Shown in pieces: positions 6,991 to 15,649 of a stretch of DNA of 37,213 nucleotides. The notes beneath the pieces are model-generated. The model had not been told where the DNA came from and did no database searches. It worked only from the letters and a program-made list of their open reading frames with translations. The stretch is from the NCBI GenBank assembly GCA_947500005.1, contig CANMQJ010000029.1, positions 1 to 37,213 on the forward strand. Direction: 5' to 3'. This DNA is from an uncultured Paracoccaceae bacterium (GTDB taxonomy: Bacteria; Pseudomonadota; Alphaproteobacteria; Rhodobacterales; Rhodobacteraceae). The position numbers were made by a program, and so were the translations under genes. Position 1 is the first letter of the stretch; the number at the start of each line of letters is the position of its first letter.

Positions 6991-9900
6991 TTACAGCCCC
7001 AGTTCGGCGCGGTTCAGTTTCAAGTTCTTAACCGACCGTCCGTCCCCATCCGCAGCCTGCGCCACGTGTGCCGGTAGCTTGGCCTGTGGTGCCTCTCGGT
7101 CGCTCTTGCGCACCACGGCATTGCCCAGCGCCTTGACCAGTTCGTTACGCTTGCCGATATCCAGCCCCAGCATGCCGGGATGTTCTAGTTGCTTCCAGTC
7201 GAGATAGATGTGCTCTCTATCGTACCAGCCGATAGGCGTACCCCGGGCCTGTGTCCCGTCTGCCTCGCCGACACTCTCACCGGTCGATGACACAGAACCC
7301 GCCGAAATGATCGTTCGATCCCACTGACGCTGTAGGAAGCTCTGGACACTGTCTAGGACAGCGTCACCGGCTGACGCCGCCCCTGCCTCGTCTGACTGCG
7401 TGAACACGTCCCACGCCTTCTGTATGGCTGTCTGAATGGCCTTCTTGGCGTCTGCGACGTCACCAAAGAGTCCCGCATCTGCCGCGATCTCACCGCCTCT
7501 CTGGGCCACTGCGAACGGACGTGCTGCCCGTGCCATAGCGGAACCTTTGCCTTTCGCCAGTTTGGCCGCTATTGTCATCACCTCACGTTCCAGCTTGGCC
7601 GCGTCAGCGGCGATGCCGGACTCCTGTAGATAGCGGATGTATCCCGCCCCGGCATGACCGTAGTTTTTGCGTACTACTTCAATTTTCGCGCGTTCTTCGT
7701 CAGCCACGTCGATGCCTTCGGAAACGTCGATATCAGGATATCGTGCGGACAATCCGCCCCGGTAAGTCTGCCCGGCCGCTTTGACCTCATTGCGAAGTCC
7801 GTGTTCACTGGTGAGGATTGTAAACGGACGGAAGTTCTCGCCCTTTTCCATCCCCAAACCGCGTCCCGACTTCCGCGACTTCGTCCGACCGGCAGAAAGG
7901 GCCATCAGTACATCTCCAAGAGCGGAACGTTCGGACATTGCTCCGATTTCGTCCAGCGCATAGAATGTGTCGGTGCCCCTCACACCCTGATCTTCAAACG
8001 CGTTCTTGGTGGAAGAGCCACTAAACAACAGCCCTTTACCCGCCTTGGGTGTAGTCCAGACAGAAGTACCCAAAACCTGCGCAAGCGTCTTGCCCTTGGT
8101 GGTAAGCCCCGAGAAACTGAAGCCGCAGGGGTCCCAGTCCAGAATGCCCAGCAATGGCCCAGCAAACCCCGCCGCAATGCCCAGCGGCCAATAGAAGTTG
8201 GTGTCAGTGTAGGTCATGGCCTCAACCGCCCCAGCCGTCCAGCCTTCCAACGTGCCTTTGGGCTTCACTACTTCGACACGGGACCCTTCAAGTAGCCGGA
8301 ACTGTGGACCGCTAACGCGGTCATACACCCCCGTAGGATGCATGAAGCCTATAATCTCTCCATGCTCATCCCGGACCCATCCCGGAACGTTAACGGTCGG
8401 AATGCGACGCTTTGGCGTGATATCGTGTAGAAGGTCAAGGAGACGGTCGTTTGCCTTGTTTCCCCGTCCCGCGATAATCATATCCGCATCGGCAAGCATG
8501 CGAACCACGGCCAGACCGTCCGCCATGATATCAGCACGGGACACGGTCTTTTCCACCGTCACGCCGTTCTTGTTTCGGAACGAGATAACCACCCCTGCGC
8601 CCTCGGTGCCGTCAGCGTTGGAAGACCGCCCGACCACATCGAACTGAGCACAAACAGGGATGTTCTTGTCCCCGTCCTCCCCCTTCCTATGGATGCTACC
8701 ACCCATGACGATGTATCTCCGTTCCGGCAGCCAATCCTTGACCGGCTCAAATTCTCCATCGGGCACGGTGGAATCCTGGCTCCCTTCCAACGCCTCAAGC
8801 GTGGCATTGTCGAGAATGATAAACGGGCTGTCCGGGGCGATATTCCCTTCGTCAATCAAGCCCTGCTCTAGCGCCGCCGCCACAAATTCGAGACGGTCGC
8901 GGTCACGGCATGAATGATGATGACATGACCAGACCCATGTACCGCCCTCGTCTGCATCCTTCACATATCCGCCGGCGTCGCTTTTGGAATGCTCATCGCC
9001 GAACGGGCAGACGATATCGAGAAAGTCCCCGCTGCCTAGTCCGGTATCTGCATCGGTTCCTTGCAGAAGGGATGCAGGCTGGAACCCCTGACCATGCCGC
9101 GCGACCCACTGCACAAGGTCAGCGCCTGACGGCGCGACGTAACCCCGCCGCTCTTTCTGTTCCGTCCCGGCTGTCAGGAACGGATTGTCAGCGGCTTTGA
9201 CCTCTTCCCAAGTCAGGCCACGTCCCCGCACAAGATACATCTCAAATTCCGCGTCTGGCCTGTGACGGGGCGTGTAGAAGAGGCGCGACGGGTCGGTCGC
9301 TGCATCGTCCACTTGGACACCTAGGGACGCTCCTAGGTCCTTCACAGCGGCTGTCCATGCGGCTTTGCGGTCTTTGTCGGTCGCGCCCCGCATCTGCCGG
9401 GTTACTGTTTTAGAGAAGAACAGGATGACGCGGATTTTCTGGATAGGGATTGTGCGAGCGATGATGCGGGAACCGTCCGCCGTTAGGCGGTCGTGATCCT
9501 CGATTGTCAGCCCGTCGATAACTGCATCGGTATAGTTGTGGTTATCGTGCTCCCGGTAGAAGGTCCGCAAGTCTTCGTCTGTCGGGTCGCGGTCAAGCTT
9601 CAGTTTGCGCAAAACAAGGTCGCGCTTCGGGTCCAACACCTCCGACAAATGGCTGTGCGTGGTATAGACCAGCGCCGCTAGGCCACGTTCCTCGATCCGG
9701 GCCACAACGTCCGCAAGGTCGCTGCCGTTGTCGATATCCAGCCCGACCGCGTCTAACGTGTCCATGGCGTCGGCCTTGCGCACCCCGCCTGCGCTGGCCC
9801 CTGTGACGATGCACTTACCGTCTTTCTTAGGGTCGGCATGATGGACGGTAAGACCTAGCTGCCGGTTGCTTGCGTCGACCCTGTCTAGCCATTCCTCAAG

Positions 9901-10134
9901 AGTCCGGGTTTCCGGTTTCCATGCCTTCGCATCGGCTTTGCCGCCCCACATGATTGTCATGGGGCGGGATAGTAGGTCGCGCCATTCTGGACCGTCGACT
10001 CCTAGGACCACTGCGTCATTCATGCGCCGACCGTTGGCGACCTGCTCCCGACGGAACTCTTCGGATAGGTCAATTGCCGCGCCTTTGGTCTGCGCCTGTG
10101 CGGGCGTCTCTGTGAAGGCTACTGCCTCAGTCAC
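6991..10134 (-). CDS. Primase/helicase-like replication protein (prim-pol + Zn finger + DUF927)
   Basis: This 1,047-residue protein has an N-terminal primase-polymerase-like region with Asp133 and Asp135 in LDIDNG, then VYTTHSH and SRLFYTPRH. A CHC2-like zinc-binding segment follows around 375-405 (CPFGDEH, then WSCHHHSC). From about 640 comes a DUF927 ATPase: FYWPLGIAAGFAGPLLG, a P-loop-like GLTTKGKT, and FYALDEIG as Walker B. This layout fits replication proteins of phage satellites and integrative elements that prime and unwind their own origin. An ATG at 10191 exists, but AGGAGA sits six bases before GTG 10134, so I choose the GTG. It is downstream of the HTH gene and two small genes, with a 395-bp control region between, and its 3' end faces the iteron array. 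Confidence 0.88.
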   Translation of the reverse strand: MTEAVAFTETPAQAQTKGAAIDLSEEFRREQVANGRRMNDAVVLGVDGPEWRDLLSRPMTIMWGGKADAKAWKPETRTLEEWLDRVDASNRQLGLTVHHADPKKDGKCIVTGASAGGVRKADAMDTLDAVGLDIDNGSDLADVVARIEERGLAALVYTTHSHLSEVLDPKRDLVLRKLKLDRDPTDEDLRTFYREHDNHNYTDAVIDGLTIEDHDRLTADGSRIIARTIPIQKIRVILFFSKTVTRQMRGATDKDRKAAWTAAVKDLGASLGVQVDDAATDPSRLFYTPRHRPDAEFEMYLVRGRGLTWEEVKAADNPFLTAGTEQKERRGYVAPSGADLVQWVARHGQGFQPASLLQGTDADTGLGSGDFLDIVCPFGDEHSKSDAGGYVKDADEGGTWVWSCHHHSCRDRDRLEFVAAALEQGLIDEGNIAPDSPFIILDNATLEALEGSQDSTVPDGEFEPVKDWLPERRYIVMGGSIHRKGEDGDKNIPVCAQFDVVGRSSNADGTEGAGVVISFRNKNGVTVEKTVSRADIMADGLAVVRMLADADMIIAGRGNKANDRLLDLLHDITPKRRIPTVNVPGWVRDEHGEIIGFMHPTGVYDRVSGPQFRLLEGSRVEVVKPKGTLEGWTAGAVEAMTYTDTNFYWPLGIAAGFAGPLLGILDWDPCGFSFSGLTTKGKTLAQVLGTSVWTTPKAGKGLLFSGSSTKNAFEDQGVRGTDTFYALDEIGAMSERSALGDVLMALSAGRTKSRKSGRGLGMEKGENFRPFTILTSEHGLRNEVKAAGQTYRGGLSARYPDIDVSEGIDVADEERAKIEVVRKNYGHAGAGYIRYLQESGIAADAAKLEREVMTIAAKLAKGKGSAMARAARPFAVAQRGGEIAADAGLFGDVADAKKAIQTAIQKAWDVFTQSDEAGAASAGDAVLDSVQSFLQRQWDRTIISAGSVSSTGESVGEADGTQARGTPIGWYDREHIYLDWKQLEHPGMLGLDIGKRNELVKALGNAVVRKSDREAPQAKLPAHVAQAADGDGRSVKNLKLNRAELGL

Positions 10135-10529
10135 TTGCTTTCTCCTTTCATTGCACCCTGACTGGGCGCTGGGCACAACTCCGCCGTTCACAGAAACACT
10201 GTTTCTGCGCGATGGCGGATCACGATGTGATGGTGCCCGATTAGATTGTGCCCACTACCTCTAGCGGGCGGATGAGCTGGACATGATGCACCTTTCTGCG
10301 CACCCGTCAAATCGCTGAAATAGCAAGGAAATTTCCTTTTCGGACATTCGGGCTGAAACTCGTCTTTAGGACGAAGTCTTTTTCTCTTTAGGACGAAATC
10401 TGCGAAAATCTGTGAGTCCGCACCGCAACAGCCAAGGGAAATCTGGCAACGACGATGAACTGCCTAGCGGACCCCGATTTTCCGACCATGTTCGAATCAC
10501 AAGAGACTTGCGGTTCGGAGGCGAAGCTT
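10135..10529. promoter_or_regulatory. Control region upstream of the primase gene
   Basis: No gene is visible in these 395 bases. The region holds a perfect 17-bp dyad CAGAAACACTGTTTCTG (10191-10207), a second dyad ATCAC-GAT-GTGAT (10219-10231), and a 13-bp direct repeat TCTTTAGGACGAA at 10363-10375 and 10385-10397 (22-bp step, two helical turns). The 15-mer CCTTTTCGGACATTC at 10335-10349 recurs near 2337 with one mismatch. The density of such sites suggests an operator/promoter region that controls replication. The ribosome site AGGAGA lies at its left edge. Confidence 0.55.
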
Positions 10530-10790
10530 TCAGCGCCCCGAATTAGGTATTGTCGGCGACTCTTCGAAAAGATTAACCGATTTTGGTCCCGCTACGGACC
10601 GCCACAGTCCGTCCTCACAATACCAAAAGCCAGCGGCACGTAGGCCTTGTGCCACGACTGGTGAGCCAAACCCCAATGCACGACGGAGGTCCCGGCCGCG
10701 AACCGCTACCACGGTGCCGTGCTCGATCTCACTCAGACGGCCTCTTAGATACTCGGCCACTGTTTTGACCTGATCAGTCATGGCATTCAT
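10530..10790 (-). CDS. Small hypothetical protein
   Basis: The product is 86 residues, or 83 if translation starts at the second Met (10781). It shows VAEYLRGRLSEIEHGTVVAV followed by RDLRRALGF...VVAQGLRAAGFWYCEDGLW. This looks like a small winged-helix-like or DNA-binding fold, but I recognise no family. The start overlaps the stop of the gene upstream (NECHD-stop runs through its ATG), so it is translationally coupled within the HTH-led operon. A weak ribosome site (AGGTTGGA) precedes 10790. It is conserved in position between the regulator and the primase gene, which points to a role in replication or its control, by inference only. Confidence 0.55.
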   Translation of the reverse strand: MNAMTDQVKTVAEYLRGRLSEIEHGTVVAVRGRDLRRALGFGSPVVAQGLRAAGFWYCEDGLWRSVAGPKSVNLFEESPTIPNSGR

Positions 10791-11217
10791 TGCGATCCAA
10801 CCTTTCTTGAATGCGTTCTTCTAGGTAGCGATCCAACTCGCCGTTGCGCGCCAGCGTCACGCGCTGGTCAGGGCGAAGTGAAGTCAGTTCTTCCTGAAGC
10901 AGCGCCTCACGCTTTCTTGCATTTGAAAAGGCAAGGTTGCGGCGGGCAATCTCGTTGTTCCGGACGAGTTTCTGGACGAAAACACTCCATTCGGCATGAG
11001 TAGTCGGCATGCACCCATTGATCCCCTCCACGCTCGCCAGAACTTCGGGGCATGTCGTGCTCTCCTGTACGAGCACCTCCACTACTAGCGGGGAAAGACG
11101 GTTGCCGTAGACGCGGGCAAGTTCGACATTCACCTGCGCATGAAGATCATCCAACCTTCGCAATTGGGGTTTTGTTAGACCCGCCTTGATGTTCCCGATT
11201 GTGTTGAAGTCAGGCAT
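10774..11217 (-). CDS. Hypothetical protein in the replication operon
   Basis: A 147-residue, mostly helical hydrophilic protein starting MPDFNTIGNIKAGLTKPQL. It has no signal peptide or membrane segment and ends in a charged helix (LDRYLEERIQERLDRNE). I recognise no family. The open frame extends upstream to 11538, but that part runs across the HTH gene in another frame, so I take the ATG at 11215-11217. That ATG overlaps the HTH stop by eight bases. The overlaps on both sides show a single operon of HTH, this gene and the 86-residue gene. A replication accessory role is possible but unproven. Confidence 0.6.
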   Translation of the reverse strand: MPDFNTIGNIKAGLTKPQLRRLDDLHAQVNVELARVYGNRLSPLVVEVLVQESTTCPEVLASVEGINGCMPTTHAEWSVFVQKLVRNNEIARRNLAFSNARKREALLQEELTSLRPDQRVTLARNGELDRYLEERIQERLDRNECHD

Positions 11218-11443
11218 TGTATCCGCCCTCCTCGAACAGGGCCTTGGTTTGGTCGGGCAAAATGCCGAATGCTGCCTTAAGGCGTGGCAGAAGAACGCTG
11301 ATTGCGTAGTGCCGTTCTTGTCCGCCTGCTTTTGCGGAGGAAGTAACAGTGATGAACGGAAGCGGGTAAGGGCGTGACAGGGCGCGATACACACGACCCC
11401 TCGATACGCCCAGCACCCGCGCAATTTTGGTCGCGGTAAGCAT
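11210..11443 (-). CDS. Small helix-turn-helix regulator (excisionase/AlpA-like)
   Basis: The 77-residue protein starts MLTATKIARVLGVSRGRVYR, a helix-turn-helix of the MerR/excisionase type, followed by a wing-like ITVTSSAKAGGQERHYAI. Small proteins of this kind act as excisionases or as AlpA-type activators in prophages and satellites. It is the first gene of the minus-strand operon, about 80 bases after a strong promoter with a palindrome over its -10 box. In PICI-type islands such a gene is the master regulator next to the replication genes. Assignment as a DNA-binding protein is fairly safe; the exact role is inferred. Confidence 0.7.
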   Translation of the reverse strand: MLTATKIARVLGVSRGRVYRALSRPYPLPFITVTSSAKAGGQERHYAISVLLPRLKAAFGILPDQTKALFEEGGYNA

Positions 11444-11521
11444 GGCGAAAACCTTAGAGCTGATTGTAGGAAAGACGCGCCCCCGGCACGGCGGGCCGAC
11501 ACCCCCGGTGTTGCCCTATAA

Positions 11522-11557
11522 TATTGCAATAATACCACGCAACAATTTCTCTGTCAA
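11522..11557 (-). promoter_or_regulatory. Strong sigma-70-type promoter with palindromic operator for the replication operon
   Basis: On the minus strand TTGACA (11552-11557) is followed by 17 bases and TATTAT (11529-11534), a near-consensus promoter. A perfect 10-bp palindrome TATTGCAATA (11522-11531) overlaps the -10 box and probable start point, a good position for a repressor. It reads toward the HTH gene, leaving a leader of about 80 bases. Confidence 0.7.
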
Positions 11558-11922
11558 TATGAACGCCACAACGGTCACGCTATTTGCGTTGCCGGTTCGA
11601 TCATCCGCGCATGGGGCCGACCTTTCCAGCGTCTCCAGAAAACGCTGCTTCCTGACCGACGCCCATTCCTATCCAGATAGCTGGAACCGCGATATATCGG
11701 CGGAGTACTGGAGCGTTTGAAACGCCCGGAACGGAGGTGTTGCGCTCCGATGGTGCGAGATCAAAGGATCAGAGTGGGAATGCGACCTCGTGGAGCGATG
11801 AACAGTTGCCGCAAGGGCGGTGGGCCGGGTGTCAGCCTCAACCACCCTACACAATCGGGGTCGACGCCCTACAAATGGCCCCGCAGACTAGAAATTACTG
11901 TTTGAAATCAATGATTGATAGG
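11558..11922. other. Gap between replication operon and tRNA-Val
   Basis: No gene I can support. Short frames exist on both strands (for example 11559-11720 plus, 11669-11854 minus) but none resembles an integrase or other known protein. In related elements the integrase often lies here, so it is absent, displaced to the far end or replaced. The attachment site is expected at the tRNA 3' end around 11923. Confidence 0.4.
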
Positions 11923-11998
<76 letters not shown>

Positions 11999-12234
11999 GC
12001 GCTGCGGCGGTTTAGCGAAGCCCGCGTGGCTGCGCAAGTCCGCTTTGAACCGCTGTGGCAAAATCCGTGGCCCGCGCGCCTCCGCGATGCGTGACAGGCG
12101 GGCACAAGACCGCCGCGGTACCGGACCCCGGCGATGGCCGTCGGTGGATCCCCCGCTGTCTTGCGCGCCGTGCGGATGTGTCGGAGACTGGCCCCGGTCC
12201 CTTGAGGCAACCACGGGAAAGGCAGGCGGAGGAG

Positions 12235-15141
12235 ATGGCAGGCGCAGAGGATCTGGTGGTCGCCGGAAATCCGCTTCTGTCGGCGGTGGCGGGAACCTTC
12301 CGGCGCGAGGGGGAGGTGCGGTTCGCCTTCGTCCCGGCCGGAGAGCCGGTGGACAAGGCCGATTACGGCGGCGGCGACGACCTGACCCGCGCCTGGACCG
12401 ATGACGAGAAGGACGTCTTTCGCGCCGTCATGACCCGCTACATGGAGGTCAGCGACCTCGTGCTGGTCGAGATCGCCGATCATACGCAGGCCGACGTACA
12501 GGCCCAGGTCGTGGACAGGGTGCCGGGCGGCTGGGCGGGCTATGCGGGTACCGACACCACCTTCGTCGTCGGCAACACGTCCGAGACACTGCTGACCCAT
12601 GAATTCGGCCATTCCGTGGGCCTGGGTCATCCTTTCGATACCGGGTTCGGCACCACCGTGCTTCCGGGCGTCGACTCCTCGGACGATCCGGGCGATTTCG
12701 GCTTCAACTCCAAGCTCTATACGGTGGAATCCTACCAGTTCGGAACCTTGCCGGAATATCCCGACGTCGATGTCGCGAACCCGACCGGGCTGATGGCGCT
12801 CGACATCGCTGCGCTTCAGGCGCTCTACGGCGCGAACGAGGGGCACCGTACCGGCGACGACGTTTATGGCGCGACCGGAGAGTTCCGCACCCTCTGGGAT
12901 GCAGGCGGCGCGGACCGGATCGACTTCTCGACCCTGCTCGCCGACACAGTGATCGACCTGCGTGCCGCTTCGTTCGAGACCGGGCCCGGCGGGCTGGGGC
13001 GGCCCAGTCTCACCGATACCTCTGTCGAGGCGCGCGATGTTGGCGGCTACATGATCGCCTATGGGACGGTGATCGAGAACGCCGCGGCGGGGTCGGGCGA
13101 CGACCTGCTGACCGGCAACGCGGCGGCCAACGCCCTGTCCGGCGGGCCGGGCGACGACACGCTGTCGGGCGGGGCGGGACGCGACGTGCTGACCGGCGGC
13201 CCGGCGGTCATCGCCACCATTCCGCTGGTCGAGCTCAACGATGCCCGGGCCAGCGACCGCGCGCTGGTGGCCGAGGACTTCGCCATGCCTGGCTCGGTCA
13301 CCTTCGACATGGTCCTGCGGCTCGACCCCGGCGGGCCTGACTTCTACCGCGTTCTGTCATGGAAACCGGACGACGACGCGGATTTCCGGTTCGACGTGCA
13401 GTATTTCGGCGGCACCGACGGTTATCTCTCGGTCATCTACCGCACTGAGGAGAACACCTCCCAGGCGCTTTCGGTCGGCATCCGCGAGGACGAACTGCTC
13501 GATGGCGACGAGCATCGCCTGACCCTCAGCCGCGATGCCCAGACAGGGATGGTGCGCGCCTATCTCGACGGTATTTACCAGCATGAGCGCGAAATCGATC
13601 CCGGCACCCCCTTCACCCCCGACGGCAAGCTGGTGATCGGACAGAGCCAGGGGGTCTGGGTCCCTGAGGATTCGCCGCGCGCCGCCCTCCGGGGCGCGGT
13701 CGGCGAAGTCGCGATCTATGACGGCGTGCTCGACGATGACGAGATCGCCCAGGGCTCCATCGTCGCGCTGGCCGACCCCGGCGATCCGCGCCTGGTCAGC
13801 TATTGGCGTCCCGAGGCGCAGAGTGGGGAAATCGCGACACTCGCAGGCACCACCGACCTCGCGCCTGTCAATATCGCGCGGGTGCACGAGATCCCCTTCG
13901 CCGGCGATGACGACCGCCTTGAAGGCGGAGCGGGCGACGACACGATCTTCGGCGGGGCCGGAACCGACACGGCGGTGATCGCCGCCGCCGTGGGCGATTA
14001 TGCCGTGACGACCGCCCCGGCCGGCCTGCGCGTCACCTCCGTCGAGGGGGCGGATTTCCTGTCCGAGGACGTGGAGCAGGTGGAATTCGCCGATGCGACG
14101 CTCAGCTTCGCCGACCTGTCGGCGCAGGCCCTGGACAGCCCGGTCCTTGGCGGCACGGCAGGGCCCGACACCCTGACAGGTGGCGTCGCGGATGAACGGA
14201 TCCTGGGCTTTTCGGGCGATGACTGGCTCCGGCCCGGGGGCGGCAGCGACACGCTCGATGGCGGCGCGGGGCGGGACATGGCCGATTTCTACGCGCGGCC
14301 CGACACCGCCGGTGACGCTATCCTCCTGCGGCTCGACCTGGCCGCGGGCACGGCGGATCCCCTTGGCCCCGCCTTCCACAGGCTCATCGGCATCGAGGAC
14401 GCCACCGGGACGGATGGCGCCGATCGCCTTGCGGGCGACGATCGGGACAACCGGCTCGTGGGGCTCGACGGCGCCGACCGGCTGCTGGGGCTGGGGGGCG
14501 ATGACCGGCTCAATGGCGGCACGGGGCCCGATACGATCAATGGCGGCGATGGCCGCGACCGGCTCATCGGCGGTCCGGACGGGCATGAGGCCGACCAGCG
14601 CGATGTTATCCTCGGTGGCGCCGGCGACGATTCTGCCGAAGGCGGGGGCGGCAACGACCTCCTCTATGGGCAGGAAGGAAACGACACGCTCGCCGGCGGC
14701 TTCGGCGCGGACGAGCTGCAAGGGCAGGAGGGGGATGACGTCGTGACCGGCGGAGCGCTCTCCGATCTCGTCTTTGGCGGTGAGGGCGACGATTTCGTGA
14801 ATGGCGGTTTCGGATATGACCGGATCAATGGAGGTGACGGGGCCGACCGGTTCTTTCATCTGGGCGTGGCCGATCACGGCTCGGACTGGGTGCAGGACTA
14901 CGAGGCGGGCGAGGGCGACACCCTCGTTTTCGGCAACCCGGCCGTGACTCCCGACCAGTTCCAGGTCAATTTCGCCCATACCGCCACGCCCCAGGGGGAG
15001 CGCTCCGGTGACGATGCCGTACAGGAAGCCTTTGTCATCTACCGCCCCACCGGCCAGGTCATGTGGGCGCTGGTCGATGGCCAAGGGCAGGACGAGATCA
15101 ACCTGCAAATCGGAAACGAGGCGTTCGACCTGATGAGCTGA
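12235..15141 (+). CDS. Serralysin-like RTX metalloprotease with LamG-type domain and altered Met-turn
   Basis: The 968-residue protein carries the metzincin zinc site HEFGHSVGLGH at 122-132. It then has the serralysin linker ALDIAALQALYGAN near 185-198 and many RTX nonapeptides (GGxGxDxLx), first at about 285-320 and densely from about 560 to 890. A LamG/concanavalin-like domain (about 330-480) interrupts the RTX array. The position where family members have Met (VMSY) is Glu165 (VESY), so the Met-turn Met is missing. There is no N-terminal signal, and the acidic C-terminus fits type I secretion. ATG 12235 has GGAGGAG directly before it, with tight spacing; an in-frame ATG at 12055 adds a poorly family-like leader. 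Ca-binding secreted protein is sure; protease activity is uncertain. Confidence 0.9.
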   Translation: MAGAEDLVVAGNPLLSAVAGTFRREGEVRFAFVPAGEPVDKADYGGGDDLTRAWTDDEKDVFRAVMTRYMEVSDLVLVEIADHTQADVQAQVVDRVPGGWAGYAGTDTTFVVGNTSETLLTHEFGHSVGLGHPFDTGFGTTVLPGVDSSDDPGDFGFNSKLYTVESYQFGTLPEYPDVDVANPTGLMALDIAALQALYGANEGHRTGDDVYGATGEFRTLWDAGGADRIDFSTLLADTVIDLRAASFETGPGGLGRPSLTDTSVEARDVGGYMIAYGTVIENAAAGSGDDLLTGNAAANALSGGPGDDTLSGGAGRDVLTGGPAVIATIPLVELNDARASDRALVAEDFAMPGSVTFDMVLRLDPGGPDFYRVLSWKPDDDADFRFDVQYFGGTDGYLSVIYRTEENTSQALSVGIREDELLDGDEHRLTLSRDAQTGMVRAYLDGIYQHEREIDPGTPFTPDGKLVIGQSQGVWVPEDSPRAALRGAVGEVAIYDGVLDDDEIAQGSIVALADPGDPRLVSYWRPEAQSGEIATLAGTTDLAPVNIARVHEIPFAGDDDRLEGGAGDDTIFGGAGTDTAVIAAAVGDYAVTTAPAGLRVTSVEGADFLSEDVEQVEFADATLSFADLSAQALDSPVLGGTAGPDTLTGGVADERILGFSGDDWLRPGGGSDTLDGGAGRDMADFYARPDTAGDAILLRLDLAAGTADPLGPAFHRLIGIEDATGTDGADRLAGDDRDNRLVGLDGADRLLGLGGDDRLNGGTGPDTINGGDGRDRLIGGPDGHEADQRDVILGGAGDDSAEGGGGNDLLYGQEGNDTLAGGFGADELQGQEGDDVVTGGALSDLVFGGEGDDFVNGGFGYDRINGGDGADRFFHLGVADHGSDWVQDYEAGEGDTLVFGNPAVTPDQFQVNFAHTATPQGERSGDDAVQEAFVIYRPTGQVMWALVDGQGQDEINLQIGNEAFDLMS

Positions 15142-15161
15142 CATTGCCGCCCGATCCCGCC

Positions 15162-15182
15162 GCGCGCGCCGCAGGCGCGCGC
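15162..15182 (+). terminator. GC hairpin after the RTX gene
   Basis: Perfect 9-bp stem GCGCGCGCC (15162-15170) and GGCGCGCGC (15174-15182) with loop GCA, 20 bp after the RTX stop. No T-tract follows, so it may be a weak or Rho-aided terminator. Confidence 0.45.
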
Positions 15183-15257
15183 CCGGCCCAACCGACCGCG
15201 CGCATCTTCGATGCGCAAAGGGCGGGCGGGAGCCCCCCCGATCAAATGGAGAAACCG

Positions 15258-15647
15258 ATGAAATCGCTGACACCCGGGACCATCCGCGCCCCCTTCGCCG
15301 CCTATGCCCACGGGATCGAGATTCCCGCAGGCCACCGGCTGATACGCACTTCCGGCCAGCTGGGCATCCGTCCCGATGACACCATCCCCGGGACCGCCCA
15401 AGCGCAGGCGACGGTCTGTTTCGACAATATCCGCGCCATCCTGGCCGAGGGCGGCATGGGTCCACGGGACGTCGCCCATATCTCGGCATGGGTCACTGCG
15501 CGGGAACACATGGCGGGCTACATGCAGGCCCGCGATGCCTTCACCCAAGGCCTTCCGCACCTGCCTGCCTCGACCCTGATGATCGTCTCGGGCTTCACCC
15601 GCCCCGAATTCCTCGTCGAGGTCGAGGTGCTGGCCGCCGCGCCCTGA
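15258..15647 (+). CDS. RidA family protein (YjgF/YER057c/UK114)
   Basis: A 129-residue protein of RidA length. It has RTSGQLGIRPDDTIPG near residues 30-45 and a C-terminal PASTLMIVSGFTRPEFLVEVE segment that carries the conserved Arg and Glu of the RidA ligand pocket. RidA enzymes hydrolyse reactive 2-aminoacrylate and other enamines in the cytosol. GGAG lies six bases before ATG 15258, so I prefer it over the ATG at 15246. It stands between the RTX gene and a convergent DMT gene, likely its own unit. Substrate of this branch is not determined. Confidence 0.88.
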   Translation: MKSLTPGTIRAPFAAYAHGIEIPAGHRLIRTSGQLGIRPDDTIPGTAQAQATVCFDNIRAILAEGGMGPRDVAHISAWVTAREHMAGYMQARDAFTQGLPHLPASTLMIVSGFTRPEFLVEVEVLAAAP

Positions 15648-15649
15648 GC

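Larger units (their letters stand above)
1..11922. mobile_element. Integrated satellite-like element next to tRNA-Val (left end outside window)
   Basis: The block between the left edge and the 3' end of tRNA-Val(UAC) holds an HTH regulator, a primase/helicase-like protein, an iteron array, a serine recombinase and AT-rich cargo, while the sequence right of the tRNA is ordinary chromosome. A tRNA 3' end is a classical integrase target. A regulator, primase-replicase and iteron origin in that order is known from phage-inducible chromosomal islands (PICI/SaPI). I infer a satellite or integrative element of that type. I see no tyrosine or large serine integrase, no capsid or packaging genes, and no second copy of the tRNA 3' end inside the window, so the exact class and left boundary stay open. 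The left part was later hit by an IS21-family element. Confidence 0.65.

Noticed and set aside
1..11000. Second copy of the tRNA-Val 3' end marking the left attachment site
   Set aside because: I found no matching stretch in the window; it may lie further left.
11427..11905. Integrase or integrase remnant beside the tRNA
   Set aside because: No tyrosine-recombinase motifs are seen in the short frames of this gap.
13357..15489. 710-codon minus-strand open frame
   Set aside because: It is antisense to the RTX gene; its repeats are shadows of the nonapeptides.
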